A DNA stretch of 64,000 nucleotides from Nemertoderma westbladi (taxonomy: Eukaryota > Xenacoelomorpha > Nemertodermatida > Nemertodermatidae). The stretch's first letter is position 1; each line of letters opens with the position of its first letter. The translations under genes and the position numbers were made by a program. Below, one piece after another: positions 12,301-24,620 of the stretch. The stretch is from positions 1 to 64,000 of the forward strand of contig JAUCBJ010006616.1 of NCBI GenBank assembly GCA_032718475.1, given 5' to 3'. The notes beneath the pieces are model-generated. The model made no database searches. It was not told the DNA's origin and saw only the letters and a program-made list of their open reading frames with translations.

Positions 12301-15300
12301 CAGAACCTGTATCACATGTCCCTCTGGTAAAAAATCAAGAGGTTTTGTTAACAGAATCATTTGAACATGTGGAGGATTTTGCAGGTGAATCTATACGACA
12401 TGTTATTACTGCAAATGTACCACTTGAACTTGAAACTGGCAGTATCACTTATAAAAAATATCCTCAAATGGGAGTTAGTAATATACTTTCTCTCTCTGGG
12501 GAGTCCTTGCATGAGCTGGGAACAGAGAGTTTTGATATTACAGCAGTTGATGAAACAGTTATATCCAGTAAAGATGTTGCTGTTACAAACCATGATATTA
12601 CTCTGTGTCTTGAGAAACCACAAGAATATCATGATGATACAGCAGTCCCACTTGCTTCAGATACGTTGTTTGCAGAACAAGCTATGGGGGATGTTATTGA
12701 ATCTGAATATAGTTTACCATTATCAAATGAAATTATACAACAATGTATGAGTACTGTAACATTAATAGATGATGAAGAACTTAATGATTTATCTGATAAT
12801 AATGTTGGTGATACTGAGCAAGCACTGGATTCATGTGTAGAACTACATTCCAATGTACCTGTTATTACCAAAGATCTTGTCTTAAGCAGAGAGGAATGCT
12901 TAGCACATACGGATGATATTGCTGGAAGTTCTTGCAGACGAGGTTGTTCAATATACATTCGATTCTGAGGTCGCTCTTGAACTTGAAAGAGGAATTGTTA
13001 CTCCTGTGGATTACCCTGAAATGGGGGTGAGTAAAGAATTATGTATTTCTGATGAATCCTTACATGAGCTGGCACCAGCTGATTATGATATTATAGCAGT
13101 TAACGAAATAGCTAACACCTAGTAAAGATGTTGCTATCACACAACATGATATTGCTTTTTGTCTTGAGAAACCACAAGAACATGATGATGATACAACAGT
13201 TCCACTTGCTGCAGATATTTTGTTTGCAGAACAAGCTATGGGGGATGTTATTGAATCCGTATTTAGTTTACCATTATCAAAGGAAACTTTACAACAATGT
13301 ATGAGTACTGTGACATTAATAGATGATGACGAACTTAATGATTTATCTGATAATAATGTTGGTGATACTGAACAAGCACTGGATTCATGTGTAGAACCAC
13401 TGTCCAATGTACCTGTTATTACCAAAGATCTTGTCTTAAGCAGAGAGGAATGCTTAGCACATACGGATGATATTGCTGGAAGTTCTTGCAGACGAGGTTG
13501 TTCAATATACATTCGATTCTGAGGTCGCTCTTGAACTTGAAACAGGAATTGTTACTCCTGTGGATTATCCTGAAATGGGGGTGAGTAAAGAACTATGTAT
13601 TTCTGATGAATCCTTACATGAGCTGGCACCAGCTGAGTATGATATTATAGCAGTTAACGAAATAGCTATCACCTAGTAAAGATGTTGCTATCACACAACA
13701 TGATATTGCTTTTTGTCTTGAGAAACCCCAAGAACATGATGATGATACAACAGTTCCACTTGCTGCAGATATTTTGTTTGCAGAACAAGCTATGGGGGAT
13801 GTTATTGAATCCGTATTTAGTTTACCATTATCAAAGGAAACTTTACAACAATGTATGAGTACTGTGACATTAATAGATGATGACGAACTTAATGATTTAT
13901 CTGATAATAATGTTGGTGATACTGAACAAGCACTGGATTCATGTGTAGAACCACTGTCCAATGTACCTGTTATTACCAAAGATCTTGTCTTAAGCAGAGA
14001 GGAATGCTTAGCACATACGGATGATATTGCTGAAGTTCTTGCAGACGAGATTGTTCAATATACATTCGATTCTGAGGTCGCTCTTGAACTTGAAACAGGA
14101 ATTGTTACTCCTGTGGATTATCCTGAAATGGGGGTGAGTAAAGAACTATGTATTTCTGATGAATCCTTATATGAGCTGGCACCAGCTGAGTATGATATTA
14201 TAGCAGTTAACGAAATAGCTATCACCTAGTAAAGATGTTGCTATCACACAACATGATATTGCTTTTTGTCTTGAGAAACCCCAAGAACATGATGATGATA
14301 CAACAGTTCCACTTGCTGCAGATACATTGTTTGCAGAACAAGCTAGGGGGGATGTTATTGAATCCGTATTTAGTTTACCATTATCAAATGAAACTTTACA
14401 ACAATGTATGAGTACTGTGAGATTAATAGATGATGACGAACTTAATGATTTATCTGATAATAATGTTGGTGATACTGAACAAGCACTGGATTCATGTGTA
14501 GAACCACTGTCCAATGTACCTGTTATTACAAAAGATCTTGTCTTAAGCAGAGAGGAATGCTTAGCACATACGGATGATATTGCTGAAGTTCTTGCAGACG
14601 AGATTGTTCAATATACATTCGATTCTGAGGTAGCTCTTGAACTTGAAACAGGAATTGTTACTCCTGTGGATTATCCTGAAATGGGGGTGAGTAAAGAACT
14701 ATGTATTTCTGACGAATCCTTGTATGAGCTGGCACCAGCTGAGTATGATGTTATAGCAGTTAACGAAATAGTTATACCTAGTAAAGATGTTGCTATCACA
14801 CAACATGATATTGCTCTGTGTCTTGAGAAACCCCAAGAACATGATGATGATACAACAGTTCCACTTGCTGCAGATACATTGTTTGCAGAACAAGCTATGG
14901 GGGATGTTATTGAATCCGAATATAGTTTACCCTTATCAAATGAAACTTTACAACAGTGTATGAGTACTGTGAGATTAATAGATGATGAAGAACTTAATGA
15001 TTTATCTGATAATAATGTTGGTGATATTGAACAAGCACTTGATTCTTGTGTAGAACCACTGTCCAATGTACCTGTTATTATCAAAGATCTTGTCTTAAGC
15101 AGAGAGGAATGCTTAGCACATACGGATGATATTGCGGAAGTTCTTGCAGACGAGGTTGTTCAACATACATTTGATTCTGAGGTAGCTCTTCAACTTGAAA
15201 CAGGAATTATTACTCCTGTGGATTACCCTGAAATGGGAGTGAGTATAGAACTATGTATTTCTGATGAATCCTTACATGAGCTGACACCAGCTGAATATGA

Positions 15301-18300
15301 TGTTATAGCAGTTAACGAAATAGTTACACCTAGTAAAGATGTTGCTATCACACAACATGATATTGCTTTTTGTCTTGAGAAACCCCAACGAACATGATAA
15401 TGATACAACAGTTCCACTTGCTGCAGATACATTGTTTGCAGAACAAGCTATGGGGGATGTTATTGAATCTGAATATAGTTTACCATTATCAAATGAAATT
15501 AAACAACAATGTATGAGTACTGTAACATTAATAGATGATGAAGAACTTAATGATTTATCTGAAAATAATGTTGGTGCTATTGAACAAGCACTTGATTCTT
15601 GTGTAGCACCACTGTCCAATATACCTGTTATTAAGAAATATTTTGTATTGAGCAGAGAGGATTGGTTAGCACATATGGAGGATATTGCTGAAGTTCTTGC
15701 AGATGAGGTTCTTCAACATACATTCAATTCTGAAGTAGCCCTTGAACTTGAAACAGGCATTGTTACTCATGAGCATTTCCCTGAAATGGGAGTGAGTAAA
15801 GAACTATGTATTTCTGATGAATCCTTACATGAACTGGCTCCAACTGAATTTGATGTTATAGCGGTTGACGAAATAGTCACACCTAGTAAAGATGTTGCCA
15901 TCACACAACATGATGTTGCTCTTTGTCTTGAGAAACCATACGAACATGATGATGAAACAACTATCCCACTTGCAACAGATATTTTGTTTGCAGAACAAGC
16001 TATGGGGGATGTTATTGAATCCGAATATAGTTTACCATTATCAAATGAAACTATACAACAGTGTATGAGTACTGTGAGATTAATAGATGATGAAGAACTT
16101 AATGATTTATCTGATAATAATATTGGTGATATTGAACAAGCACTTGATTCATGTGTAGAACAACAGTCCAATGTACCTGTTATTACCAAAGATGTTGTAT
16201 TGAGCAGAGAGGAATGCTTAGCACATACGGATGATATTGCTGAAGTTCTTGCAGACGAGGTTGTTCAACATACATTTGATTCTGAGGTAGCTCTTGAACT
16301 TGAAACAGGAATTATTACTCCTGTGGATTACCCTGAAATGGGGGTGAGTAAAGAACTATGTATTTCTGATGAATCCTTACATGAGCTGGCATCAGCTGAA
16401 TATGATGTTATTGCAGTTAACGAAATAGTTACACCTAGTAAAGATGTTGCTATCACACAACATGATATTGCTCTGTGTCATGAGAAACCCCAACAACATG
16501 ATGATGATACAACAGTTCCACTTGCTGCAGATACATTGTTTGCAGAACAAGCTATGGGGGATGTTATTGAATCTGAATATAGTTTACCCTTATCAAATGA
16601 AACTTTACAACAATGTATGAGTACTGTAACATTAATAGATGATGAAGAACTTAATGATTTATCTGATAATAATGTTGGTGATATTGAACAAGCACTGGAT
16701 TCATGTATAGAACCACTGTCCAATGTACCTGTTATTACCAAAGATCTTGTCTTAAGCAGAGAGGATTGGTTAGCACATACGGATGATATTGCTGAAGTTC
16801 TTGCAGACGATGTTGTTCAACATACATTTGATTCTGAGGTAGCTCTTCAACTTGAAACAGACATTGTTACTCATGTTGATTACCCTGAAATGGGGGTGAG
16901 TAAAGAACTATGTATTTCTGACGAATCCTTACATGAACTGGTTCCACCTGAATATGATATTATAGCGGTTGATGAAATAGTTACATCTAGTAAATATGTT
17001 GCTGTCACATGCCATGATAATGTTTTAGGTTTTGTGAATGATGCTCCAATAGAAGTTGATTATTATACATTTGATATTGATCAAGCGACAGAGAAAGTAT
17101 GTGAAGATACTTTTTCGCAACTAGATAGACCTAGTGAAACTATACCGGATATTGTTGATGCAAAGATCCCAATTACTGAAGAGTGCCCTATTTCGCGGAT
17201 TCCATTAACAGAACTTCCGCAATTTGGTCCAGAATTGGATAATGTTGGCTTAGAAATGGAAATCGATTTCCATGAACCTGAAACAAAATTTATTCACAAT
17301 GAAATACAAATAAATTTACCAACATCAATTTATCATGACCAAATTTTTCTTCTTGATGTTGCTCATGTCAATGAAATGGGCATGGCAACTGTGGAGGAGA
17401 TAAAAGGTGCGGAAGTGCTAGAAAAATGTCTCCCATCTGCGCTAGATATGAAATGCATCGCATTGAATTTGGATTATGACATTGAAGATCAAATAAGTGG
17501 ACATCTGTCTCCCTTAGAAATTTTATCTGCTGACTCCCATCAAGTTTCACATATGGGAAACCATGCCGAAATTTTACCTCAACCATCTGTGTATGGTTTT
17601 TCTGAGGGTAAATCATTACCAATAGCCGATTACTTGGAGCAGATTATTGCAGATGAATGTATTAGCTGTAATGAAGATCTTTCTGGTATGAATTACACAT
17701 TTAACGTCGTATCTGAGAATGTGCTATTGGGAATTGGGGACAATATAATTGAGAAAGTTTTTGAAGAAGTATGTACAGACTTCTCACCTATTCATATGCC
17801 AATTGCAGTTGATCTTTTGCCGGATAAAGTTTCATTCGATTTGCATATTCTGGATGACATAGAAACTTGTGTTATTTCTGAGGATATATTAACTGTCCTT
17901 CCTACAGCCCTTGAGGAGTGTCTGCTTGAAGCTGGCTTTCTCCCCGAGGTTATAGCAGCAAAGACAGCAGCATCAGCTACAAAGACAGACTACATACATT
18001 TATTGTTAAAAACTCTTACTACTGTCATTTATGGTCATGGAAATATGATGGAAATTGCTGAACCTGATGAAAATACTGAAATGCTGAAAAAACAACTATC
18101 TCAAGTTGCAACAAGTGGATTATGCATAAATCAGCCCTGTAATATACAGCAGACTATTGTACCAACTGAAGGATTTCCCAATATTGTAACAGTAGATGAT
18201 GAGTGCATAGATCAAGACATTGACATAGTAAGCACCTTTCCAGATAGCTCAACCATTCCAAACAAGGAAACTGTTGAAAATATTCTCAAATGTGTAGAAT

Positions 18301-21300
18301 ATGGTCTTCCTGAGACACAGATAATTAGTGTTGATGCTTGTCGGGAACTCTCACCTATTAATGTATTGTTTGCTGCTGATCTTCCATCAGATGAAATTCC
18401 ATTCGATTTGAATATTCTGGATGACATAGAGACATGTGTTATTTCTGAGGATATTTTAATTGTCCTTCCTACGGCCCTTGAGGAGTGTCTGCTTGAAGCT
18501 GGTTTTCTCCCCGAGGTTATAGCAGCAAAGACAGCAGCATCAGCTACAAAGACAGACTACATACGTTTATTGTTAAAAATTCTTACTACTGTAATTTATG
18601 GTCTTGGAAATGTGGTAGAAGTTGCTGAATCTGATGAAAATGCTGAAATGTTAAAAAAACAACCTTCTCAAGTGGCAACAAGTGGAATATGCATACAGGT
18701 TAATCAGCCCTGTAATATACAACAAACTACTGTTCCAACTGAAGGATTTCCCAATATTGTAACAGTAGTTGATGAGGGCATAGATCAAGACATTGACATA
18801 GTAACCGCCTTTCTAGATCGCTCAACCATTCCAAACAAGGAAACTGTTGAAAATATTGTCTCATGCATAGAATATGGTCTTCCTGAGACACAGATAATTA
18901 GTGTTGATGCTTGTCGGGAACTCTCGCCTATTAATGTATTGTTTGCTGCTGATCTTCCATCAGATGAAATTCCATTCGATTTGAATATTCTGGATGACAT
19001 AGAAACATGTGTTATTTCTGAGGATATTTTAATTGTCCTTCCTACGGCTCTTGAGGAGTGTCTGCTTGAGGCTGGCTTTCTCCCCGAGGTTATAGCATCA
19101 AAGACAGCAGCATCAGCTACAAAGACAGACTACATACATTTATTGTTGAAAACTCTTACTACTGTCATTTATGGTCATGGAAATGTGATAGAAGTAGCTG
19201 AACCCGATGAGAATACTGAAATGTTGAATAAACAAACTTCGCAAGTTGCAAGAAGTGGAATATGCATAGAGGTTAATCAACCCTGTAATATACAACAAAC
19301 TACTGTTCCAACTGAAGGATTTCCCAATATTGTAACAGTAGATGATGAGAGCATAGATCAAGACATTGACATTGTTCCAGCTAGTTTTGATAGAACGTCC
19401 ATTAGTATTGATAGTACTTTGTTGGCAGGCGTTAAGATATCTTCAAATTCAATAGAAGGCATGGGCATAGAAGGAGTTGAAGAAGCACCAGTTCCAGAGG
19501 AAGTATTGTTCACAAAATTAAAAGTTGATAATGCAGATATATCACAAGACATGCTTTTAGGTGATTCTTATAAAGCGGTATCTCAAGTCACCCGTGGTTT
19601 TGCTCACCCAGGAACATTGGTTGTTGATGAATTAGAAAGCCAGGAATTTGCAAAAGCTATGAATGATTCAGTGGTTCTTGTGCAAACAGCACAACTGCCA
19701 GCTGATCAACATGCTACTGCAAATTTTACTCGAGGTTTTGGGAGAACAGAGATTATATGTGTAGAAGATAATGAACCACTTGTTTCTAATGGACCTCTTG
19801 ATATGATGCACTCTGAAACTTTAGGAATCAGCATCGAGGAGATGTCAATGCCGCAAGTAAAAGTTATTGTACCACAAGCAGAGTGCACTGGTGAAGTGAC
19901 ACACTATGAAATGGAATCTCCGGTAGAAATGTTGATTACTCTATATGACAAAGACACTGCTGCAGTTACTGAGGAACATACCATGAGTGCTGAAACCAAA
20001 GTTCTAGCTGTTGTTTCAGAGGGTATTGCCAAACATCAAGCTTTAATCTTTGAAGAGGAAACACAAGCCGATAGTCTGGCAACCATTGGAGACGAACAAG
20101 CTAGTATTTTATTCCCTCCGGCAATTATGATGCCAGGCATTGCACAAAAGGAAATTGTTTATGGGACAAGTTGCTCTAAGGTTACTGAAGAAGGGGAAAC
20201 AATTCCAGTAGTACATCAGCCAAAAGTAACTGGAAATATTAGCCATGATGGCTCTAGCTTGTTATGGGCTACTCAAATAACTCATGTGTCGGAAAGTCCC
20301 ATAGAATCAGATAATGAATCAAATTATGTTCACAATGTTTCTATATCTACAAGCATTGAGCAAACTTCTGCGTGCCATGTTAATGTAAAAGTAGTAGAGA
20401 AGTATGCCAGTTATTTTGTAAAGAAAGTTGTGAAACTAGCAATGTTGGATTTGTCTCAGATTTTAAATCAAACTGTTTATCTTGAGTATCCACGAGTTGT
20501 TGATAGTATGGTGGAATTTTCAACCACCACATGTGATGGCTTAGAGGAAGCTATCTCTGTTGTTATTCCTAAGCCAGTTGACATGCCATTAAAGTTAACT
20601 ACATCAGTGGTTGAAGGTTCAGGAATAGTTGATGAACAGGGGTGGTTGGAATCTTCAGATTTATCGCCACCTTTTGTTGAACTTGGTAGTGCCATTCATT
20701 TAGATACATTTGACATTCCTACCTCATCTCATAAACATATAACAGAAGGAACATGTGTAATAGATGAGGAGAAGTGGCCGGAGGCAAGTGTGACAAGAAC
20801 GGAAATAAGGATGGATGTTTTACGAGCTGCTTGCGAGTTCCTTCGTCCTACCGGGGTTGCTAATGTGACTGATGTACCTATGAAGGAAGGAATTGGCCGT
20901 GAGAGTAGTGATGGTGAGGTTTGGGAAAGTGCATCAGAAAATATTCATCCTGAATCCCATGAATTTGCGTTACTGCAACAACCAATGCTTGCCTCTCAAC
21001 TGGAAGAGAAGTCATCTGTTCAAGTCGATGTAGGCCCTGAAGAGTTACTTGCAAAATGCCTCCCACTTCAGCAAGAAGCTAGTATTGAATTATCTAGGAG
21101 TTATCCAACAATGCATATAGAAACTGAGGATATACCTTTGCAACTTAATATGGGAATCAGTGAGACAGAAACTATGGAATACTGTAGTGAATTTTCAACA
21201 AAATTATATCAAGCTGATACAGAAGTTGTCCAATCAGAATGCGCCTCATATCGTTGCCAGAGTGCGATGTCATTAGAGGATACCGACATAGGATATGAAA

Positions 21301-21674
21301 CTGTCGACATATCTGAACCGACTTCGGACTTCCAGACAGCTGATGACGGGTCACGACCACAGTCACGAGTCTGCATCGCTGGTAATATTCGGGAAGCCTA
21401 TATACAGGAGCGGCCTGTAAGTGTTATGCATTTGGTGTACGAATCAGAGGTTGATAGTCTTCCAGAGGAAGTTATTCCTCTTCCGGAAGAGGCAACGTAT
21501 GTGGTTAGCACCAGCATCGAGCCTCCATCTACATCCGAGTTGCCCCACTTCCGGCAACCCTGGGTCGAGGAACTTGATGTTTCGCGGTTGCTAAGCATTG
21601 CTGACGAGTTCCCCCATCAACAGAAACCACGATTGCGACCGCGGTTCATCAGCCCAGTTGTACCAGAATTTAAG
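3343..21674 (+). CDS. Giant exon 1 of a titin/obscurin-type Ig-domain protein (partial gene, six frameshifts)
   Basis: This is an 18.3-kb coding exon, about 6,100 codons. The start is a strong acceptor (ttttatactttcag at 3342); the frame is open from 3345 and has no ATG before the first Ig domain, so upstream exons must supply the start. The end is the donor GTGTGT at 21675, phase 0, joining an Ig domain to exon 2 in register; read-through would stop at 21714-21716. Order: ten Ig-like domains (3612-7044), acidic sequence with a 46-residue degenerate module (7045-12400), eight 552-bp units (12400-17030), three ~570-bp units (17786-19374), acidic modules, and the first strand of a further Ig domain. 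Six single-base insertions between 12924 and 15389 break the frame and together restore it. WYKDG-type Ig domains point to a cytoplasmic muscle protein (titin, twitchin, obscurin or stretchin superfamily). No kinase or Fn3 domain is visible, so no orthologue is named. Confidence 0.8.
3612..7044 (+). other. Block of ten Ig-like (I-set) domains
   Basis: Ten domains of about 90-100 residues lie in tandem at approximately 3612-3897, 4056-4350, 4411-4716, 4845-5155, 5184-5484, 5511-5787, 5799-6090, 6135-6430, 6484-6735 and 6748-7044. Most show the C-strand tryptophan signature (WYKDG, WFKDG, WYIDG, WYKNG) followed by a D-x-G-x-Y F-strand motif (DRGEYTVRA, NDKGIYTCK, EDRGEYVVRA). None has both core cysteines of an extracellular Ig fold: the B-strand position is V, A, D or another residue, and only a few keep an F-strand C. 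This is typical of cytoplasmic sarcomeric Ig domains. Domain 9 is the most degenerate (WCKS in place of WYKDG). The block probably anchors the protein to filaments; that role is inferred from the family. Confidence 0.85.
7045..12400 (+). repeat. Acidic region built of a degenerate 46-residue module (protein-level repeat)
   Basis: After the Ig block the protein becomes acidic, S/T/V/I-rich and free of recognisable domains. A short motif E-G-[FLYM]-[GAP] (SEGFGE, HEGFAK, SEGFPV, IEGLAE and similar) recurs at 8388, 8523, then 8796, 8934, 9072, 9210, 9345, 9483, 9630, 9765, 10038, 10176, 10317, 10452, 10593, 10731, 10860 and 11001. Spacings cluster at 135-141 bp, i.e. 45-47 residues. Between motifs the pattern is roughly D/E-rich, then a leucine-proline step, then a hydrophobic or helical stretch. 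DNA identity between modules is low, so the repeat is old and maintained at protein level. I do not recognise the module. Confidence 0.65.
12400..17030 (+). repeat. Array A: eight 552-bp (184-residue) coding repeats
   Basis: Measured at the codon before FAEQA, units occur at 12666, 13220, 13774, 14327, 14879, 15432, 15984 and 16536. Spacing is 552 bp where intact and 553-554 bp where one or two extra bases are present. Units are near-identical, with landmarks MGDVIES, IDDEELNDLSDNN, LAHTDDIAEVLADE, YPEMGVSKELCISDES and AVNEIVTPSKDVA. The first unit is the most diverged at its left end, and the last fades into unique sequence near 17000. Similarity is high enough to imply recent unequal exchange or gene conversion. 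Confidence 0.9.
12924..15389 (+). other. Six single-base insertions (frameshift cluster) within array A
   Basis: Comparison with intact neighbouring units shows one extra base at each of: about 12924 (gctggaag for gctgaag), about 13114 (gctaacacc for gttacacc), about 13478 (gctggaag again), about 13669 and about 14222 (both gctatcacc), and 15389 (ccaacgaac for ccaagaac). The reading frame steps 0-1-2-0-1-2-0, with stops at 12966, 13120, 13520, 13674, 14227 and 15395 if uncorrected. The six add up to two codons, so the frame after 15389 is the same as before 12924. The same extra base recurs at the same place in adjacent units, so these events look copied with the repeat rather than independent. 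Confidence 0.8.
17786..19374 (+). repeat. Three tandem ~570-bp coding repeats
   Basis: Three units, measured at the tgg of ILDDIE (17851, 18418, 18991), are spaced 567 and 573 bp apart. Shared landmarks are CVISEDIL, VLPTALEECLLEAGFLPEV, AAKTAASATKTDYI, TTVIYGHGN, VPTEGFPNIV and VEYGLPETQIISVDACRE. The segment around LPTALEECLLEA is probably alpha-helical, unlike most of the surrounding acidic sequence. The 189-191 residue length is close to the units of arrays B-D in exon 5, and the helical part is recognisably related to the unique blocks U1 and U2 there. Confidence 0.85.
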
Positions 21675-22346
21675 GTGTGTGTTAGGTGTTGCTATAGTTG
21701 GAGTTGCACAATGTAAAGATAACCACATAGGACCAAACTAAATTAATGGCATAATGTAAAATTTAAAATTGATAATATTTAAATTTAAATTTTTGTTTTT
21801 ATTGGGGGCAATTTGCGGGGTCATGTATTGTTTATAGATATTGTATAGTTTTGTACTGTAAAGTATTAGTATTATATAAGGCAGTAGTACAATTTGTAAG
21901 TGAGTGAGTCGAAAAATGATTAAAATGACAATCGTAATGTGGAAATTTCATCGTGTTGTCTCTGTTCTGATATTACTTAGTACCGGTATCAGTGGATGAA
22001 AAGGCCATACTAAAGGGCAGTAATGGAGAATACTCAAAGTTGAATACAATCAACCGGTACCGGTACACCTATGACTTGGTTGCCCTCTGACTTTTTGATC
22101 TTAAGAATGCTCTTAATAGTAGTTTGTTCCTTTCAGGGTTAGTCACGTATGGATATAGAATAAACTTCACTTTCACTACGTAATAACACTTCATGCGTAT
22201 CTAATTAAATAATAACACACAGACAGTATCAGTGCATCACAGCAATGTGCTTCGCGAAACTGAAAGTTATTTGCATTCTGAATGAATGGTATTTACCTCT
22301 TCTATTGTTAATATGAATAGGTTTCATCGCCTTAGGCCGCGTTCAC

Positions 22347-22512
22347 ACTACCGAGTCAAAGTCAAAGTCAAATAAATATAGTTAGCTAGCAATAATAAAT
22401 AATAATACATTATATAGGCCTAATATAATACATATGGGGATTCTAGAAAAAATTATATTTCATGTTTTGTGATTTACATTTTGTAGTTTGACTTTGACTT
22501 TGACTCGGTAGT
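22347..22512. mobile_element. Short foldback (MITE-like) element with perfect 26-bp inverted arms
   Basis: Positions 22347-22372 are the exact reverse complement of 22487-22512. Each arm contains three copies of gtcaaa (or tttgac). The 114-bp loop is AT-rich and non-coding, and the left flank reads ggccgcgttcac. The structure fits a miniature inverted-repeat element. No clear target-site duplication was found, and the superfamily is unassigned. Confidence 0.7.
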
Positions 22513-22649
22513 ACAGTTACAATGAATGTGTGACTGTTGTCGGCATTGTCCTTGTGTCCACCTGCCTGGCCAGTATCCCATCATGGCAGCTGGTCGATGG
22601 TAGTAGTACTATCAACTATAGAGATCGATCAACTTGCTTGCAGGTCGAA

Positions 22650-24349
22650 AAAGCCAACCAACCACCAAGGTTAAGGCTGAATCACCAGCCGGTCGCCTCA
22701 ATGGTTGGAAGGCCCACTTTGAAAAGATCCTCAATAATGACAGGGTTTGCCTGATAACTTTATAGAAGTAAAAGTGTCTGAGTCTGTACTCCCAGATATT
22801 CCCATTGGTGATATCTCCTTTGCAGAAGTGAAGGCTGCTGCAAAGAGCATTAAGACCAATCGTGCCAGTGGAGTAGATGGTGTTCCCCCTGAGGTCTTTA
22901 AAATACCTGAGTGTTTAAAGCTCATCTATCCCATCATAGTAGACATGTACCGTACAACAAGAGTCCCACAAGAAATGAAAACAAATAAGTTGGTGCCAGT
23001 TCCCAAGAAGGGCAACCTAACACTCTATGGTTCTTTTCGGGGAATCTCATTGATCTCGATTGCTGCAAAGCTATACAATAGAATTCTGTTAAATCGCATC
23101 AGGGATCCCATCGATAGACTGCTCCGTGGAAATCAGAATGGGTTGCGTAAAGGTCGTGGGACCATGGAGCCCATTTTGGCACTTAGAAGGATAATTGAAG
23201 AGTTATCAAAAAAGAAAGACAGGCATCTGGCTGTTATCTTTGTTGACTTCTTCAAGGCCTTTGATTCAGTCTCTCGCTCACGTATGTTCAGCATACTTTC
23301 ATTATATGGGATTCCTGATGAAATTATTGCAGCAATCAGATCAGTATACGATGGTTCGACAACATTTGTGTCTACTGTTGACGGTGACACAGAACCATTT
23401 GAAGTGTTATGGGGCGTCCTCCAGGGAGACACACTTGCACCATTCTTGTTCATAATTGTTGTTGACTATGTTCTACGCATGTCCTTAGATCATCATAATG
23501 ATGATGGGGTGATGATAACTCCACCTACTGGCTCCAGAAGTCGAGGAAAAGTACCTAACTGATCTAGACTTTGCTGATGACTTAGGAGTACTCTCAGAAT
23601 CACTAGAGGGAGCCCAACGGCTCCTCAGCTCATTAGAACATGCTGCTTCTAGTGTTGGTCTTTTTATTAACTCCAGAAAGACCAAAATTTTGACAGTTAA
23701 CTTTGAAAGTCCTCAGCAAGTCTCTGATCGGATGAGCATAAGCTCAAAAGATGGTATGCTTGAGCATGTGGATGACTTCTGTTACCTGGGATCATGGATC
23801 CGGAAGTCAGGTGAGGACCTTCGAATACGTAAGGGAAAGGCATGGGCAGCCTTGAATAGGCTTTCCAAGATTTGGAAGTCACCGAGAATTAATCGGAAAC
23901 TTTAGGTCCGGTTATTTAGAGCAGCAGTAGTTCCAGTACTCCTCTATGGGAGTCCATGCTGGGCTCTAACTGCCGAGGACACCAAATCTCTGGATGGCAC
24001 ATTCACAAGAATGCTACGCCGGGTTCATTGTGTCAAGTTCAATGCACACATCTCCAACCAGACACTATATAACATTGGAGGTGTCTCATTGGTTCCCCCA
24101 AGCTTGACACTAGAACAAAATCGCCTCCGCTTTGCAGGACATTGCTTTCGCCGTGAGGACCAGCCAGTGCATAATCTTGTACTTTGGCAGCCTCATGGAG
24201 TGAATAAGCATGGTGGACAGCCCATGACTTTCTTGAGACGCATCTTAAAGGACACTGGCCTTGAAGATGCGGATGATCTAGCAAATGTCATGGGTGATAG
24301 GGAGTTGTGGCGGTGCAATTTTGTCAATAAGCCGGCACAGCATTCTTAA
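22650..24349 (+). pseudogene. Decayed, 5'-truncated LINE reverse transcriptase
   Basis: Non-LTR retrotransposon reverse transcriptase remnant. A leading segment in frame 2 (translating to GWKAHFEKILNND near 22706-22741) shifts to the main frame at about 22745. The main frame (22747-23562) shows RT motifs: ASGVDGVPPEVF, the catalytic VDFFKAFDS at 23239-23268, and LQGDTLAPF near 23421. A second frameshift near 23545 leads to the YLTDLDFADD catalytic motif (23570-23581). A TAG at 23903-23905 then interrupts the thumb and C-terminal region, which resumes with LLYGSPCW and a typical LRFAGHCFR tail up to 24349. The upstream apurinic endonuclease domain is absent. At least two frameshifts and one stop make this copy dead. 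It lies in the sense direction within intron 1 and is unrelated to the host protein. Confidence 0.9.
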
Positions 24350-24417
24350 AAATGCAGCTGCAATGCAGCATGCCGATCCTAGTAGTATAACTAATGTATT
24401 TTACACTATTTGCATTG

Positions 24418-24461
24418 AGCTGCTGACATATATATAGCCGCTGACATATATATATATACTA
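24418..24461. repeat. AT-rich simple repeat after the LINE
   Basis: Two copies of a gctgacatatatat segment are followed by a TA run. It may mark the 3' end of the LINE, since short tandem repeats are common LINE tails, or may be an independent microsatellite. Confidence 0.5.
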
Positions 24462-24620
24462 AAACTGTGTTATAAATAAGATTTTCTAATTTTGTGTCCG
24501 AGAAGTACTATTTGCCATTCACCACATTCCTTAATTTAGTGTGTTTTTTTTATTCTAAAATTGTATTAAATAGCAATGGTATAGGTATAATGTAAAATTG
24601 TATATTTTTATTATCATTAG

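Larger units (their letters stand above)
21675..24620 (+). other. Intron 1 (phase 0), invaded by mobile elements
   Basis: Its donor is AAG|GTGTGT at 21675 and its acceptor ttattatcattag at 24620. Joining the two sides gives continuous Ig sequence (...VVPEFK then VHEGDIAS...). The 2.9-kb intron holds a foldback element at 22347-22512 and a decayed LINE at about 22650-24349. The stretch 21717-22330 is AT-rich with no recognisable feature. Confidence 0.85.

Noticed and set aside
12913-15397. Separate small genes for each open frame between frameshifts
   Set aside because: Each frame is a piece of the same 184-residue repeat unit, shifted by one base from its neighbour. They are segments of one exon.
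12400-15400. Array A frameshifts explained by short introns using ggGTGAGTaaag as donor and gttcttgcAG as acceptor
   Set aside because: Both motifs occur in the repeat and look splice-like, but removing the interval leaves 89-bp exons and joins phase 0 to phase 1, so the known protein frame is not restored. It remains testable with RNA reads but is not supported by the sequence.
22650-24349. LINE reverse transcriptase as a domain of the host gene
   Set aside because: It lies entirely within intron 1, has two frameshifts and a stop, and matches the standard LINE motif order.
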